A stretch of 64,000 bases of DNA from Lancefieldella parvula_C (lineage in GTDB: Bacteria > Actinomycetota > Coriobacteriia > Coriobacteriales > Atopobiaceae). The position numbers and the translations under genes were made by a program. Under the pieces are notes generated by a model. The model was given only the letters and a program-made list of their open reading frames with translations. It made no database searches and was not told the DNA's origin. Below, piece by piece: positions 1-8,400 of this stretch. The DNA is taken from the NCBI RefSeq assembly GCF_000758945.1, contig NZ_JRND01000007.1, positions 62,001 through 126,000 on the forward strand. Reading direction: 5' to 3'. The stretch's first letter is position 1; each line of letters opens with the position of its first letter.

Positions 1-49
1 TGACGTATATATGAAACCTGTCAGAAGACATGCCAACGAAGGACGTAGT

Positions 50-1975
50 ATGGCCATCACACATGACTATGTTGACTATCTAGACGAGCAGATTGATATT
101 GCTCCTGCCGGTAGCCAAGAGGAGCTTCAGGCCGCTCAAACCATTGCTGAAGAAATGAAACTTCACGGGCTTGAGGCAACCATTGAAGAATTTGATGCTA
201 AGTCTATTAAGAGTCTTGGTTATTCAATTTATCTAATCCTCCTTTTCATTGGTGTTATTTTTGCAGGCACTGGTAATGCAGCACTCATTGCTTTTGGTGT
301 TTTGCTTGTTGCTGGCTTTGGCGCACTTACTTGTCTCAAGTATTTTGGTAATGACATTCTGGGTTCATTTGGATCTTCTATTAGGAGCCAGAACGTTGTT
401 GCTAAACACGAGGCCACTGGTGAGCTTGTCGCAAAAGGCAATCGTCCAATCGTAATTGTTGCTCACTATGACTCTCCACATACAAACTTCCTTGTTGAGT
501 CCCCTGTAGCAAAGTACGTACCGCTTGCACAGAGGTATGCGCGTTGGTGTGTAGTTGCCGTGTTTGTTGCTACGTTTGTTCAGATTCTTCGTTTCCTTCC
601 TGATCCAGTTCGTGTCCTTTTCTGGATTGTTGGTATTCTTGCAGCTCTTCCACTTGTTGCTCTTTCTGTCGCAACTATTGCAGAGCGTTTTGCACCTTGC
701 ACTATTGGCGCAAACAACAACAAGTCTTCAGTTGCAGCACTTCTTGGTATTCTCGAGAATGTCCGTCCTACTGGTCATCGACCCGAGGTTGTTCATCATT
801 TTGCAGGAGATGCAGCTGCACTTATCCCAGAGCCTGATGAGGTGGAAGGCGTCCGCCACGGCGAGGAAGTTCTTAATTCACTGGGCATTCTTCCTGAGGA
901 TTGCGAAGTAAGCTACGTTGCTTATGACACTACTGGCGCAAGCCAGACTGCATCTCTCGAGGATGTTGCAGAGGCTGTAAATGCAACAACAGAAGAAGAG
1001 CGGACTGAGGATGCTTCTGCTGACAACACCGTTGCGTATGATTCTGTTGACGATGAGCTCAATGCAACTATGAAGCAGGTTCATGAATCCGCTGATGCAG
1101 ATGCAACGCAGGTACAGCCTGAAGCAACACATGAGCTCCATGCTAAGAACGACTTTGCTCGTCGTGCGTCCCTCTTTGATCTTCCTGATCCTTCTGGCGA
1201 CGCCGTTGATCCTCTAGCTCCATCTTCCGAGCCAGCTCCTCACTATGTTCCAGCTCCAACATCTGCGCCTTCTCCAGAGGCAGAAGATGCAGAGAGCCCA
1301 TTCGACACCATTTCGGCTGATGAGGGTCTCACAGAGGCACAGGACGCAAAGACTCCTGAGGCAAAGCGTCGCTCCTTTAGACTCTTTGGTCGTAACGACG
1401 GACCATCAGATGATTGGAAGGGCGGAGCAGCTCCATCTGCAGAGAATCGTGAAGATACTGACTCTGAGGATGCATCTGTTGTCTCTGAGGATGATCTTCG
1501 TAATGCTGTTCTTTCACTTTCTGATGACGAGCTCATTGCACACGATATTTGGTTTGTTGCACTTGGAGCGTCTGATTTTGACCACGCAGGCATGAGGGAG
1601 TTCCTCGCAAAGCATAGAACTGATATTCGCGGAGCTTTTCTCATTAACCTTGATTGTGTTGGTGCTGGTACGCTTTCCATTCTTAAGAATGAGGGAATTG
1701 GCAACGTTCGCCGCGCTGATCGCAGAATGACTCGACTCCTTTCTACTATTGCAGCTGATCTTCATATTGATGTTGAGCAGAGTGCATTTGACTGGGACAC
1801 CACTGATGCAACTCCTGCAATGCAGAATTCAGTTCGTTCTGTTACCTTGATGGGCTTGAGTGAGGATGGACTTCCTGCGCTAAGCCGCACCGCTGCCGAT
1901 GTTCGCGAGAACGTTAATGCTGGTCAGTGTGCTGACGCTGCAGCCCTTGTTACTGAGCTTATTAGACGCTCATAA
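50..1975 (+). CDS. Membrane-anchored M28-like (aminopeptidase-fold) protein, probably catalytically degenerate
   Basis: About 641 residues from the ATG at 50, chosen over the in-frame ATG at 11 because GAAGGA lies just upstream. Hydrophobic segments at roughly residues 60-100 and 165-215 suggest a membrane protein. An acidic, Pro/Ser/Ala-rich linker (about 280-490) splits the peptidase-like fold. M28 landmarks are recognisable: AHYDSP (His139, Asp141), GANNNKSSVA where active members have GANDNASGVA, FVALGASDFDHAG where active members have an AEE pair, INLDCVG, and SRTAADVRENVN where active members carry HTxxDT. The bridging Asp, catalytic Glu and last His therefore appear replaced (Asn223, Ser508/Asp509, Arg613). 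Family knowledge predicts a zinc aminopeptidase, but the residues suggest a pseudoenzyme or binding role. A terminator follows. Confidence 0.7.
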   Translation: MAITHDYVDYLDEQIDIAPAGSQEELQAAQTIAEEMKLHGLEATIEEFDAKSIKSLGYSIYLILLFIGVIFAGTGNAALIAFGVLLVAGFGALTCLKYFGNDILGSFGSSIRSQNVVAKHEATGELVAKGNRPIVIVAHYDSPHTNFLVESPVAKYVPLAQRYARWCVVAVFVATFVQILRFLPDPVRVLFWIVGILAALPLVALSVATIAERFAPCTIGANNNKSSVAALLGILENVRPTGHRPEVVHHFAGDAAALIPEPDEVEGVRHGEEVLNSLGILPEDCEVSYVAYDTTGASQTASLEDVAEAVNATTEEERTEDASADNTVAYDSVDDELNATMKQVHESADADATQVQPEATHELHAKNDFARRASLFDLPDPSGDAVDPLAPSSEPAPHYVPAPTSAPSPEAEDAESPFDTISADEGLTEAQDAKTPEAKRRSFRLFGRNDGPSDDWKGGAAPSAENREDTDSEDASVVSEDDLRNAVLSLSDDELIAHDIWFVALGASDFDHAGMREFLAKHRTDIRGAFLINLDCVGAGTLSILKNEGIGNVRRADRRMTRLLSTIAADLHIDVEQSAFDWDTTDATPAMQNSVRSVTLMGLSEDGLPALSRTAADVRENVNAGQCADAAALVTELIRRS

Positions 1976-2008
1976 ACGAACAAGTCACTAGCTAGAGTAA
2001 GTTTTTAA

Positions 2009-2040
2009 GAAAGGGCAGAGATTTCTGCCCTTTCTTTTTT
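2009..2040. terminator. Intrinsic terminator between convergent genes
   Basis: The stem AAAGGGCAGA/TCTGCCCTTT with a 4-base loop is followed by a T-rich run. It lies between the converging M28-like and adhesin genes and could serve both strands. Confidence 0.85.
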
Positions 2041-2063
2041 AGCGCTAAGGCAAGGTTGCTCAA

Positions 2064-4319
2064 CTAAAAGGAGCGTCTTATTTTTGCTGCAAATAAGTGG
2101 ACACATCCAATAAGTACCGATCCTGCCAGAGCAAGCGAAAGAGGAATTGCATACGCACTGTCTGCCGTGCCCGGAAGATGGGGCTTAGGCGTCACACGAA
2201 TAGTTTGTGCTTTAGAGTGACTATCGGTGTGCGAAGCAACTTTCTCACCATCTTTTGAGATGGTTTCGTAGGCGGTAACTTCTTTACCTTCAAGTGAGGC
2301 AGTCCTTACAGAAAAAGGAACCGCAGCTTCTCCCGATGAGGTAGGAGCTTTGAAGCGGACAGTTCCTCGAGCGATGGGTTCCGCTGTACCTTCTTGGAGC
2401 TGTTTTGTTTCATAGAGCTCTCCGGTAATTTGGTACTCTTCTCCTGGGGTAAGACCCTCGTATTTAATGTGATCAACAAGATTGAGTTTCTCGGCATATT
2501 CAGGATTTTTTGATCCAGCAACATCCACAAGCATCGTTTGTAAAGAAATTCTTTCATCAATGAGTTCAGGTGCTTCTACAGTCTCTTCAGAAGTAAGGGT
2601 AACCGTAGGGTTCCATTCTTTGTTGAGAGAGTAACCTGCTGGGGCCGTAATCTCCTTAAGTGAATAGGAGCCAAAGGGAAGACCTTCGACGGTAGCCTCT
2701 CCAAGCTCGTTTGTATCTACTGTGGTGACAACTTCGTGAGGAGCAATCCATTTTCCCTGATAGAAGATGGGTTGAGCAGAGCTATTAGTTAGCTCAATTT
2801 TGGCGCCCTTCAGACTTGGCATTTCTTCTGCCTCAGAATAACCATCGGGTGAACTTAGGGAAGTGTGTCCAATTTTCTTAACTTTAAGATTTCCTCTTAT
2901 TACCTCGTCTTTGAAGGTAAAGGAGTGCTCAGACGAGGAATTCTCTTTTCCGCTAGAAAGATTTGTCCAGATAAGATTGCCGTTTTGGTTTGATAGCTTC
3001 CAGGTTTGAAGTGAATGTTCTGGAAGTTTATAGCCTTCAGGTGCTTGAATTTCTTCGATTTGGTAATACCCCAGAGGAAGCCAGGGTTTCTCGCCAAGAG
3101 TAAAGAGGTCATCTCCAGAAACCTTATGGTCTGCATCAAAAGAAACAAAACCGTGAGCATCTGTCGAGAAAACCCATGTTCTTAGTGTTGTTTCAGCAGA
3201 GCCGCTATAGGTCACTTTAAAAAGTGCACCCTGTAGCGTTGCGTTTCCTTGGGGAGAAGCGCTTTGCTGCTCAGAACGAGCGTCTTCATCGAGGCTAGTG
3301 TTGTGGTCAAAGTCTTGTTTTGAAATGCGTAGATCAAACTCTCCAATAGGAGTATCGGTAACCGTGAGAGTGCTCTCTTCCTGGTTTGTTATTTTTACAG
3401 CATGAACCGATTGATCAAGAAGAAAGCCCTTTGGAGCAGTGGTTTCTTTTACATATGCCGTTCCAACAGGAAGATTGTCGAGCGCTGCAGACCCAGATTT
3501 ATCAAGGGTGAGACTGCCAAGAAGATTGGTACAACTCTCGTCGGAATATACTCCGTAGATAGCGCCTTCTAGGGTGTAGTGCTCGTTATTGGAGGTGACA
3601 TCAGGCAATAAGGAGCCTTTAGTGATTTTGAGTGAGCCAGATTGCTGTCCAAAGAAAAACAGAACCTGTTTGTCTCCTGTGGGTACAAAGAGCTTGGCAA
3701 CTCCTTTTTCTGGACCGCTGTCATTGTTTTGGGCGTAATTCATAGCATCGGAATAGAACTGCTCAATAGGTTGATGAAGCTCTGCCTGAGGAACACTTAC
3801 CGCAAGCGCATGGGCTTCACCGCGCATAACAGTCCAAAGCGCAAACTGCGTGATGGCTCGCGCCTTCCATCCTGTATATCCATACACGTCCTTTTCTTGG
3901 GACGCGGTAGCTCCGTGATAGATGATGTAATCAATAGCTCGAAGCTGTTCATTTGTATACGTTCCACCGCGAGTACCGTTGACTGCGGTGAGCTTTGTAT
4001 AAGACTGCGGGTCAACTACACTTCCCGTTGCTCCTGGCCATGCACCATAGTGGTTAAATTCATCTCCACAGTAAAGATAGGTACCGTCGCTAGCAGTCCA
4101 CATGGGAATTTGCTGTCCACCAGGAAAATCTTCTCTTTGTGCAACGATAAATGAGGGCTCTTGTGCAAAAGCAAGCCTATGAGCAGGCTTTAGGAAAAAA
4201 TGGCTGAGGAGAAGGGCTCCAAGTAACAGAGGGATAAACCAGAAGTGAAAGACAGAAGAAGAAGTTTGTCTTCGTGTAGCTGTTTCCTTCTTAGGTTTTG
4301 AGGATTTTGTGATAAACAT
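2064..4319 (-). CDS. LPXTG-type surface adhesin with thioester domain and Cna_B/SpaA repeats
   Basis: About 751 residues. The ATG at 4319 is preferred to the in-frame TTG at 4331, because that TTG forms part of the ribosome site TTGGAGG. Order of parts: basic N-terminus; hydrophobic signal segment (about 26-52); thioester domain with YLYCGDE (Cys84) and the TQxA-type motif AITQFALW (Gln158); three Cna_B/SpaA-like domains, each ending near an E-x-x-APxGY-like motif (ETTAPKGF, EIQAPEGY, EITAPAGY); a VaFE-type domain (about 590-705); sortase motif LPGTA near 715; membrane helix; KIRRSF tail. Thioester domains form a Cys-Gln bond that can link covalently to host amines, and the Cna_B domains usually carry isopeptide crosslinks. 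The likely role is host adhesion. It stands alone, with no sortase gene nearby, and is divergent from perR-like. Confidence 0.88.
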   Translation of the reverse strand: MFITKSSKPKKETATRRQTSSSVFHFWFIPLLLGALLLSHFFLKPAHRLAFAQEPSFIVAQREDFPGGQQIPMWTASDGTYLYCGDEFNHYGAWPGATGSVVDPQSYTKLTAVNGTRGGTYTNEQLRAIDYIIYHGATASQEKDVYGYTGWKARAITQFALWTVMRGEAHALAVSVPQAELHQPIEQFYSDAMNYAQNNDSGPEKGVAKLFVPTGDKQVLFFFGQQSGSLKITKGSLLPDVTSNNEHYTLEGAIYGVYSDESCTNLLGSLTLDKSGSAALDNLPVGTAYVKETTAPKGFLLDQSVHAVKITNQEESTLTVTDTPIGEFDLRISKQDFDHNTSLDEDARSEQQSASPQGNATLQGALFKVTYSGSAETTLRTWVFSTDAHGFVSFDADHKVSGDDLFTLGEKPWLPLGYYQIEEIQAPEGYKLPEHSLQTWKLSNQNGNLIWTNLSSGKENSSSEHSFTFKDEVIRGNLKVKKIGHTSLSSPDGYSEAEEMPSLKGAKIELTNSSAQPIFYQGKWIAPHEVVTTVDTNELGEATVEGLPFGSYSLKEITAPAGYSLNKEWNPTVTLTSEETVEAPELIDERISLQTMLVDVAGSKNPEYAEKLNLVDHIKYEGLTPGEEYQITGELYETKQLQEGTAEPIARGTVRFKAPTSSGEAAVPFSVRTASLEGKEVTAYETISKDGEKVASHTDSHSKAQTIRVTPKPHLPGTADSAYAIPLSLALAGSVLIGCVHLFAAKIRRSF

Positions 4320-4415
4320 GCGTGCCTCCAAACTGAAAAATCAGAGGTAGATTGCGTATATAGAGATAATTGGTAATGCATAAACGTGAGCTTTTGTTGC
4401 AACATATAGACAATT

Positions 4416-4450
4416 AGTGTTAACGTATTCAGTAATCAGTAACACTTACT
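4416..4450. promoter_or_regulatory. Inverted repeats upstream of the PerR-like gene (candidate operator)
   Basis: AGTGTTA at 4416-4422 pairs with TAACACT at 4440-4446. An overlapping shorter palindrome, AGTAA-CAC-TTACT, lies at 4438-4450. Both sit just ahead of the GTG start at 4467 and in the divergent promoter region with the adhesin. Fur-family regulators commonly bind AT-rich inverted repeats and control themselves, so autoregulation, and possibly adhesin control, is inferred. The sequence does not closely match the Bacillus PerR box. Confidence 0.4.
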
Positions 4451-4466
4451 AATTAATGAGGTTATC

Positions 4467-4868
4467 GTGCGTTACAGCAAGCAACGTGAGGCAATTCGTA
4501 CTTATATGGAAGGTCGCCATGACCATCCAACAGCAGATAGTGTGTATGCAGCAGTAAGAGAGGAGTTACCAAACATCTCTCTTGGAACTGTTTACCGTAA
4601 CCTTATGCAGCTTGTTGACGCAGGCGAGCTCCAGGTTGTTAATACCGGCGATAATATCTCTCGTTTTGATCCGACAACAACCGAGCATGCACACTTCCAG
4701 TGTCATGAGTGTGGCCGTGTCTTTGATGTCGACGGACCAGTTCTGAGGGACCTTACCAGCCTCACTAAGGATTCTTGCGGCGAGATTGACTCTTACGCTC
4801 TGTGCTTTACGGGTATTTGTAACGAGTGCCTAGCTAAGAACCCAGCGCTCAATCACAGCGTTAACTAA
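4467..4868 (+). CDS. Fur-family transcriptional regulator, PerR-like
   Basis: 133 residues with a GTG start after GAGG. The N-terminal winged helix contains SLGTVYRNLMQLVDAGEL. The metal-binding dimerisation domain has EHAHFQCHECGRVFDVDG and a C-terminal CNEC, giving the two CxxC pairs of a structural zinc site plus His/Asp residues for a regulatory metal. The HPTADSVY context places a His where peroxide-oxidised PerR proteins have one. Length and motifs fit peroxide- or iron-responsive repressors; PerR is the better guess for an anaerobe, but Fur or Zur cannot be excluded. A strong terminator follows. Confidence 0.85.
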   Translation: MRYSKQREAIRTYMEGRHDHPTADSVYAAVREELPNISLGTVYRNLMQLVDAGELQVVNTGDNISRFDPTTTEHAHFQCHECGRVFDVDGPVLRDLTSLTKDSCGEIDSYALCFTGICNECLAKNPALNHSVN

Positions 4869-4893
4869 TGTGTTGCAACAAAACAGCTTTCTT

Positions 4894-4923
4894 TAAGACC
4901 GGTGCTTCACCGGTCTTTTTCTT
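4894..4923 (+). terminator. Intrinsic terminator after the perR-like gene
   Basis: The stem AAGACCGGTG/CACCGGTCTT, with a short loop around GCTTC, is followed by TTTTTCTTT. Confidence 0.88.
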
Positions 4924-4925
4924 TA

Positions 4926-5160
4926 TGGCGGAGCCTCAGGTTTGCGAGAAAACCTGTCTGCTAGACGTGCCCGCAGACCCGCATGTCCTACAGAAGGGAA
5001 GCTGCTTGGCATGACGGGGTCTCCGCCAAGCAGCTTTGCCCGAGGAAGGCGGAGTTGTCGGGTGGAGAGCAGGCGCCTATAAGAGGTGGGATAGTGGTGT
5101 GCGGGGGTCTCTCGCCAGAAGTACTTTTGCATAGCGCTCCTTTCGTTGGAGAGCATGCTA
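4926..5160. other. GC-rich, hairpin-rich non-coding stretch (candidate structured RNA)
   Basis: No convincing gene lies between the terminator at 4923 and tRNA-Gly at 5340. The first 235 bases are much richer in GC than their flanks and hold consecutive stems: CAGGTTT/AAACCTG (4936-4955), GTCTGC/GCAGAC just after it, AAGCTGCTTGG/CCAAGCAGCTT (4999-5036, 11 pairs), and CTCC/GGAG near 5137-5150. GGCGGAG occurs at 4927-4933 and 5048-5054, and both copies can pair with CTCCGCC at 5021-5027, giving alternative folds. I could not match it to RNase P RNA, tmRNA, 6S RNA, SRP RNA or a known riboswitch. Strand is undecided. Bases 5161-5320 are AT-rich with nothing clear in them. Confidence 0.4.
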
Positions 5161-5320
5161 AAGAGTGACTTTGTGCCTATTCTGACCAGCGCCTGTCCAG
5201 TTTCTGACGGAGAAAATTTGTGTAGGCTCATATTTGTTGTATATGCGCAGCTAGGCAGAAAGCAACTCATCAAACTTTTATCTAGTTGCTAAGCAAGCAA
5301 TCAAAAGGCAAAAAATACTG

Positions 5321-5329
5321 TGATAAAAT
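5321..5329 (+). promoter_or_regulatory. Extended -10 promoter element for tRNA-Gly
   Basis: TGATAAAAT forms a TG-extended -10 hexamer ending 10 bases before the tRNA. No good -35 is visible at the expected spacing. Confidence 0.4.
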
Positions 5330-5339
5330 CTACACAATT

Positions 5340-5414
5340 GCGGGTATCGCCAAGTGGTAAGGCAATGGCTTCCCAAGCCATCATCCGCGGGTTCGAATCC
5401 CGTTGCCCGCTCCA
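5340..5414 (+). tRNA. tRNA-Gly (anticodon CCC)
   Basis: The acceptor stem GCGGGTA/TGCCCGC, a D arm and the T-loop GGTTCGAATCC are present. The anticodon loop TTCCCAA gives anticodon CCC. The 3' CCA is encoded. Confidence 0.95.
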
Positions 5415-5424
5415 AAGACATACA

Positions 5425-5446
5425 AGAGCCCTTCGGGGCTCTTTTT
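5425..5446 (+). terminator. Terminator of tRNA-Gly
   Basis: The hairpin AGAGCCC-TTC-GGGGCTCT is followed by TTTTTA. Confidence 0.88.
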
Positions 5447-5580
5447 ATGGACAAGATTGAAATTTGGCGTTGTGAAGAAGGTTGTTCGGGTAGAAGTTGA
5501 GCGGAAATATTTTGGATATATCTTTGATAGAGCGTGCTTAATTACTCGAATTACGCGGACTGATGGTTGAAGGGAACAAC

Positions 5581-6858
5581 ATGGCACAAATTCCTATGAC
5601 AGATCAAGAGGTAAAGATTGCCCTTGATGCGCTGTCTGATCAGATTGATAAATACGCAGAGCTTCTTGTTAAGAAGGGATGCGCAATTTCTGAGGGAAGT
5701 CAGCTGGTAATTAACGCTTCAATTGAGATTGCTGATTTTGCCCGTAGGGTTCAGCGAGCAGCTTATGCGGCTGGCGCAGAATTTGTCACAGTTATTTGGG
5801 GCGATCAAGAGTCCTCAAGAATTATGTACGAAAACGTTGACCTAGCGCGTCTCTCTAAGACACCAAGCTGGAAGATTGAGCAGCTTAACTCCCTTGCAGA
5901 GCAGGGTGCAGCATTTTTGTTCCTCTCGTCTGATGATCCAAATGGTCTAAAGGGAATTGATCCAGAAAAGCCAGCTGCTGTTTCTCGCGCAAGAAACCTA
6001 GAGTGCGACGTCTTTAGAAACGGCATGGACTTTGGAAAAAACGTTTGGTGTATTGCTGGTGTTCCTGCAGCTGAATGGGCAAAGGTAATTTTCCCAGAGC
6101 TTTCTGAGGCTGAGGCAACCTACAGGCTTTGGATTGCAATTTTGGACGTTGCTCATGCAAGTGGAGAAGATCCTCAGAGTGCTTGGGAGACCCACAATGC
6201 AACATTTGAGAAGACCAAGCGCTTCATGAATTCTCACCAGTTTGAAGAGCTTCGCTATGAATCTTCAAATGGAACTGATCTGACTATTGGTATGAACCCA
6301 GGGCATCTTTGGGAGGGCGGCGCTGGAAAGACTCAGGATGGAACGTTGTTCTTCCCTAACATTCCTACTGAGGAAGTCTTTACCACGCCAAACTATCGCA
6401 AGGTAAACGGCACTGTTCACTCTGCGTTGCCTCTGATTCATGCCGGCCAGATTGTTAAAAACTTCTGGTTTACCTTCAAAGACGGCGAGGTTGTTGACTA
6501 CGGCGCTGAGCAGGGCAAAGACGTTCTGACTTCTATTGTTTCTCAAAAGGGCGGCAAGTACCTGGGAGAATGTGCGCTTATCTCCAAGAACACGCCTATT
6601 CGCCAGAGCGGCATTCTGTTCTACGATACCCTGTATGACGAGAATGCTAGCTGCCATTTAGCGCTTGGAATGGGCTTCCCAGAGTGCCTGAAGGGCGGCC
6701 TTGAGATGAGTCCAGAAGAGCTTTTGGCCAACGGTGTTAATCAGAGCACTACACACGTTGATTTTATGATTGGTGCAGACGATTTGAACATTTGGGGAAT
6801 TTCTGCCGATGGAAAAGAAACACCAATTTTCGTAAATGGACAATGGGCATGGGAGTAA
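5581..6858 (+). CDS. M29-family metallo-aminopeptidase (AmpS/PepS/aminopeptidase T type)
   Basis: 425 residues. The ATG at 5581 is chosen over the in-frame ATG at 5563 because GAAGGGA precedes it at good spacing. The C-terminal half carries the M29 metal-site landmarks: a Glu in NIPTEEVF, a second Glu in LGECAL, a Tyr/His segment YDENASCHLALG, and His-x-Asp in HVDFMIG. The size of about 410-430 residues is typical. These cytosolic two-metal exopeptidases remove N-terminal residues from peptides and help in peptide nutrition and turnover. The gene is monocistronic between two tRNA genes. A GCGTGG/CCACGC inverted repeat (6879-6898) without a T tract lies downstream. Confidence 0.9.
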   Translation: MAQIPMTDQEVKIALDALSDQIDKYAELLVKKGCAISEGSQLVINASIEIADFARRVQRAAYAAGAEFVTVIWGDQESSRIMYENVDLARLSKTPSWKIEQLNSLAEQGAAFLFLSSDDPNGLKGIDPEKPAAVSRARNLECDVFRNGMDFGKNVWCIAGVPAAEWAKVIFPELSEAEATYRLWIAILDVAHASGEDPQSAWETHNATFEKTKRFMNSHQFEELRYESSNGTDLTIGMNPGHLWEGGAGKTQDGTLFFPNIPTEEVFTTPNYRKVNGTVHSALPLIHAGQIVKNFWFTFKDGEVVDYGAEQGKDVLTSIVSQKGGKYLGECALISKNTPIRQSGILFYDTLYDENASCHLALGMGFPECLKGGLEMSPEELLANGVNQSTTHVDFMIGADDLNIWGISADGKETPIFVNGQWAWE

Positions 6859-6906
6859 ACTGCTACACTATCCTAGTTGCGTGGTAAAATTGCCACGCCC
6901 GATAAT

Positions 6907-6982
6907 GGGCCGTTAGCTCAGTTGGTAGAGCAGGGGACTTTTAATCCCAAGGTCTAGGGTTCGAACCCCTAACGGCCCACCA
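6907..6982 (+). tRNA. tRNA-Lys (anticodon TTT)
   Basis: The acceptor stem is GGGCCGT/ACGGCCC. The anticodon loop CTTTTAA gives TTT, the T-loop region is GGTTCGAACCC, and CCA is encoded. Confidence 0.95.
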
Positions 6983-6991
6983 GGTAATTCA

Positions 6992-7026
6992 AAGGTCGGG
7001 TACCATAGTGGTACTCGACCTTTTCT
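6992..7026 (+). terminator. Terminator of tRNA-Lys
   Basis: AAGGTCGGGTACC and GGTACTCGACCTT form a strong stem followed by TTTTC. It ends shortly before the purB ribosome site. Confidence 0.85.
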
Positions 7027-7050
7027 TTTACGAGCAGAAGGAGTCTCATC

Positions 7051-8397
7051 GTGGTAGATCGCTACACCGGCAAAGAAATGGGCCACATCTTTTCTTTGGA
7101 GAACAAGTACGCCGTTTGGCAGGAGATTGAAGTCCTTGCGTGCGAAGCACAGGCTGAGCTTGGTGTTATTGGTATTTCTCACGAAGAGGCAGCTTGGATT
7201 CGTGAGCACGCTGCGTTTAATCGCGCTGAGGTAGACGAGATCGAGGCCGTTACCAACCACGACGTCATTGCCTTTCTGACCAATATGGGCTCCTACATCG
7301 ATGCTAAGGTTCCAGAGGGTGAGCTTAAGCCAAGTCGCTGGGTTCACTACGGTATGACCTCAACGGACCTGGGCGACACCGCTCTTTGCTATCAGCTCAC
7401 CCAGGCATGTGACCTGCTTATTGCTGCGGTTCGTCGCTGCGCTGCTATCTGCAAGCGTCGCGCATTTGAGGAGCGCGATACTCTGTGCGTTGGTCGTACT
7501 CATGGCATTCATGCTGAGCCTATGACCTTTGGCATGAAATTTGGTAGCTGGGCCTGGGAGTTTAAGCGCGACCTTGACCGCTTGATGGATGCTCGTAAAA
7601 ACGTTGCCTATGGTGCTATTTCTGGTGCTGTTGGAACCTACTCTTCCATTGATCCTTTTGTAGAGGAGTATGTTTGCGAGAAACTCGGTCTTGTCCACGA
7701 TCCACTTTCAACCCAGGTAATTTCTCGCGACCACCACGCTTACCTTGCTGGTGTTCTGGCAACCGTTGCCGCTACCTGCGAGCGTATTGCAACTGAGATG
7801 CGTGCGCTGCAGAAGACCGATACCCTCGAGGCCGAGGAGCCATTCCGCAAGGGCCAGAAGGGCTCTTCCGCTATGCCTCACAAGCGTAACCCCATTACTG
7901 CCGAGAAGATCTGTGGTTTGTCCCGCGTAGTTAAGGCAAACGCACAGGTTGCTTTTGATAACGTTGCTCTTTGGCACGAGCGTGATATCAGTCACTCTTC
8001 CGCTGAGCGCGTTGCCCAGGCAGACAGCTTCATTGCTCTTGACCACATGCTCTCAAAGCTTGAGTTCCTGCTTGATGGCATGGTCCTGTATCCAGAGCAG
8101 ATGATGGCCAACCTCAATAAGACCCGTGGCATGCTCTTCTCGTCAAAGGTCCTTCTTGCCCTGGTCAACACTGGTATTACTCGTGAAGAGGCATACAAGA
8201 TTGTCCAGTCTAACGCTATGAAGGTTTGGGCAGATATTCAGCAGTGCAAGGAAGGACCATCCTATCAGGAGCTTCTTGAGGCAGATCCAGCTTGTACGCT
8301 AAGCCATGAGGAGCTTGAGAAAATCTTTGATCCTCGCGCATTCCTTACCCGTTCAAACGTTTTGTTTGACCGTCTTGAGCATCTTGAATTGGACTAA
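7051..8397 (+). CDS. purB: Adenylosuccinate lyase
   Basis: 448 residues with a GTG start after AAGGAG. It cleaves SAICAR to AICAR and adenylosuccinate to AMP, both with release of fumarate, in purine synthesis. The fumarase/aspartase signature GSSAMPHKRNP lies at residues 271-281, and GRTHGIHAEP near 148 supplies the acid-side His. The length fits the short bacterial PurB group. The Tat lipoprotein gene starts three bases after its stop, so the two are probably cotranscribed. purC and purH are elsewhere in the window, so purine genes are dispersed here. Confidence 0.96.
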   Translation: MVDRYTGKEMGHIFSLENKYAVWQEIEVLACEAQAELGVIGISHEEAAWIREHAAFNRAEVDEIEAVTNHDVIAFLTNMGSYIDAKVPEGELKPSRWVHYGMTSTDLGDTALCYQLTQACDLLIAAVRRCAAICKRRAFEERDTLCVGRTHGIHAEPMTFGMKFGSWAWEFKRDLDRLMDARKNVAYGAISGAVGTYSSIDPFVEEYVCEKLGLVHDPLSTQVISRDHHAYLAGVLATVAATCERIATEMRALQKTDTLEAEEPFRKGQKGSSAMPHKRNPITAEKICGLSRVVKANAQVAFDNVALWHERDISHSSAERVAQADSFIALDHMLSKLEFLLDGMVLYPEQMMANLNKTRGMLFSSKVLLALVNTGITREEAYKIVQSNAMKVWADIQQCKEGPSYQELLEADPACTLSHEELEKIFDPRAFLTRSNVLFDRLEHLELD

Positions 8398-8400
8398 ATC

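Noticed and set aside
3642..4154. 170-codon plus-strand frame inside the adhesin gene
   Set aside because: It is antisense to the thioester domain coding region, whose motifs are clear, and has no ribosome site.
4926..5160. SRP RNA or RNase P RNA at the structured region
   Set aside because: A clear SRP RNA is at 47311-47421, and the conserved RNase P segments (such as GGAAAGTCC with ACAGAA in the right arrangement) are missing.
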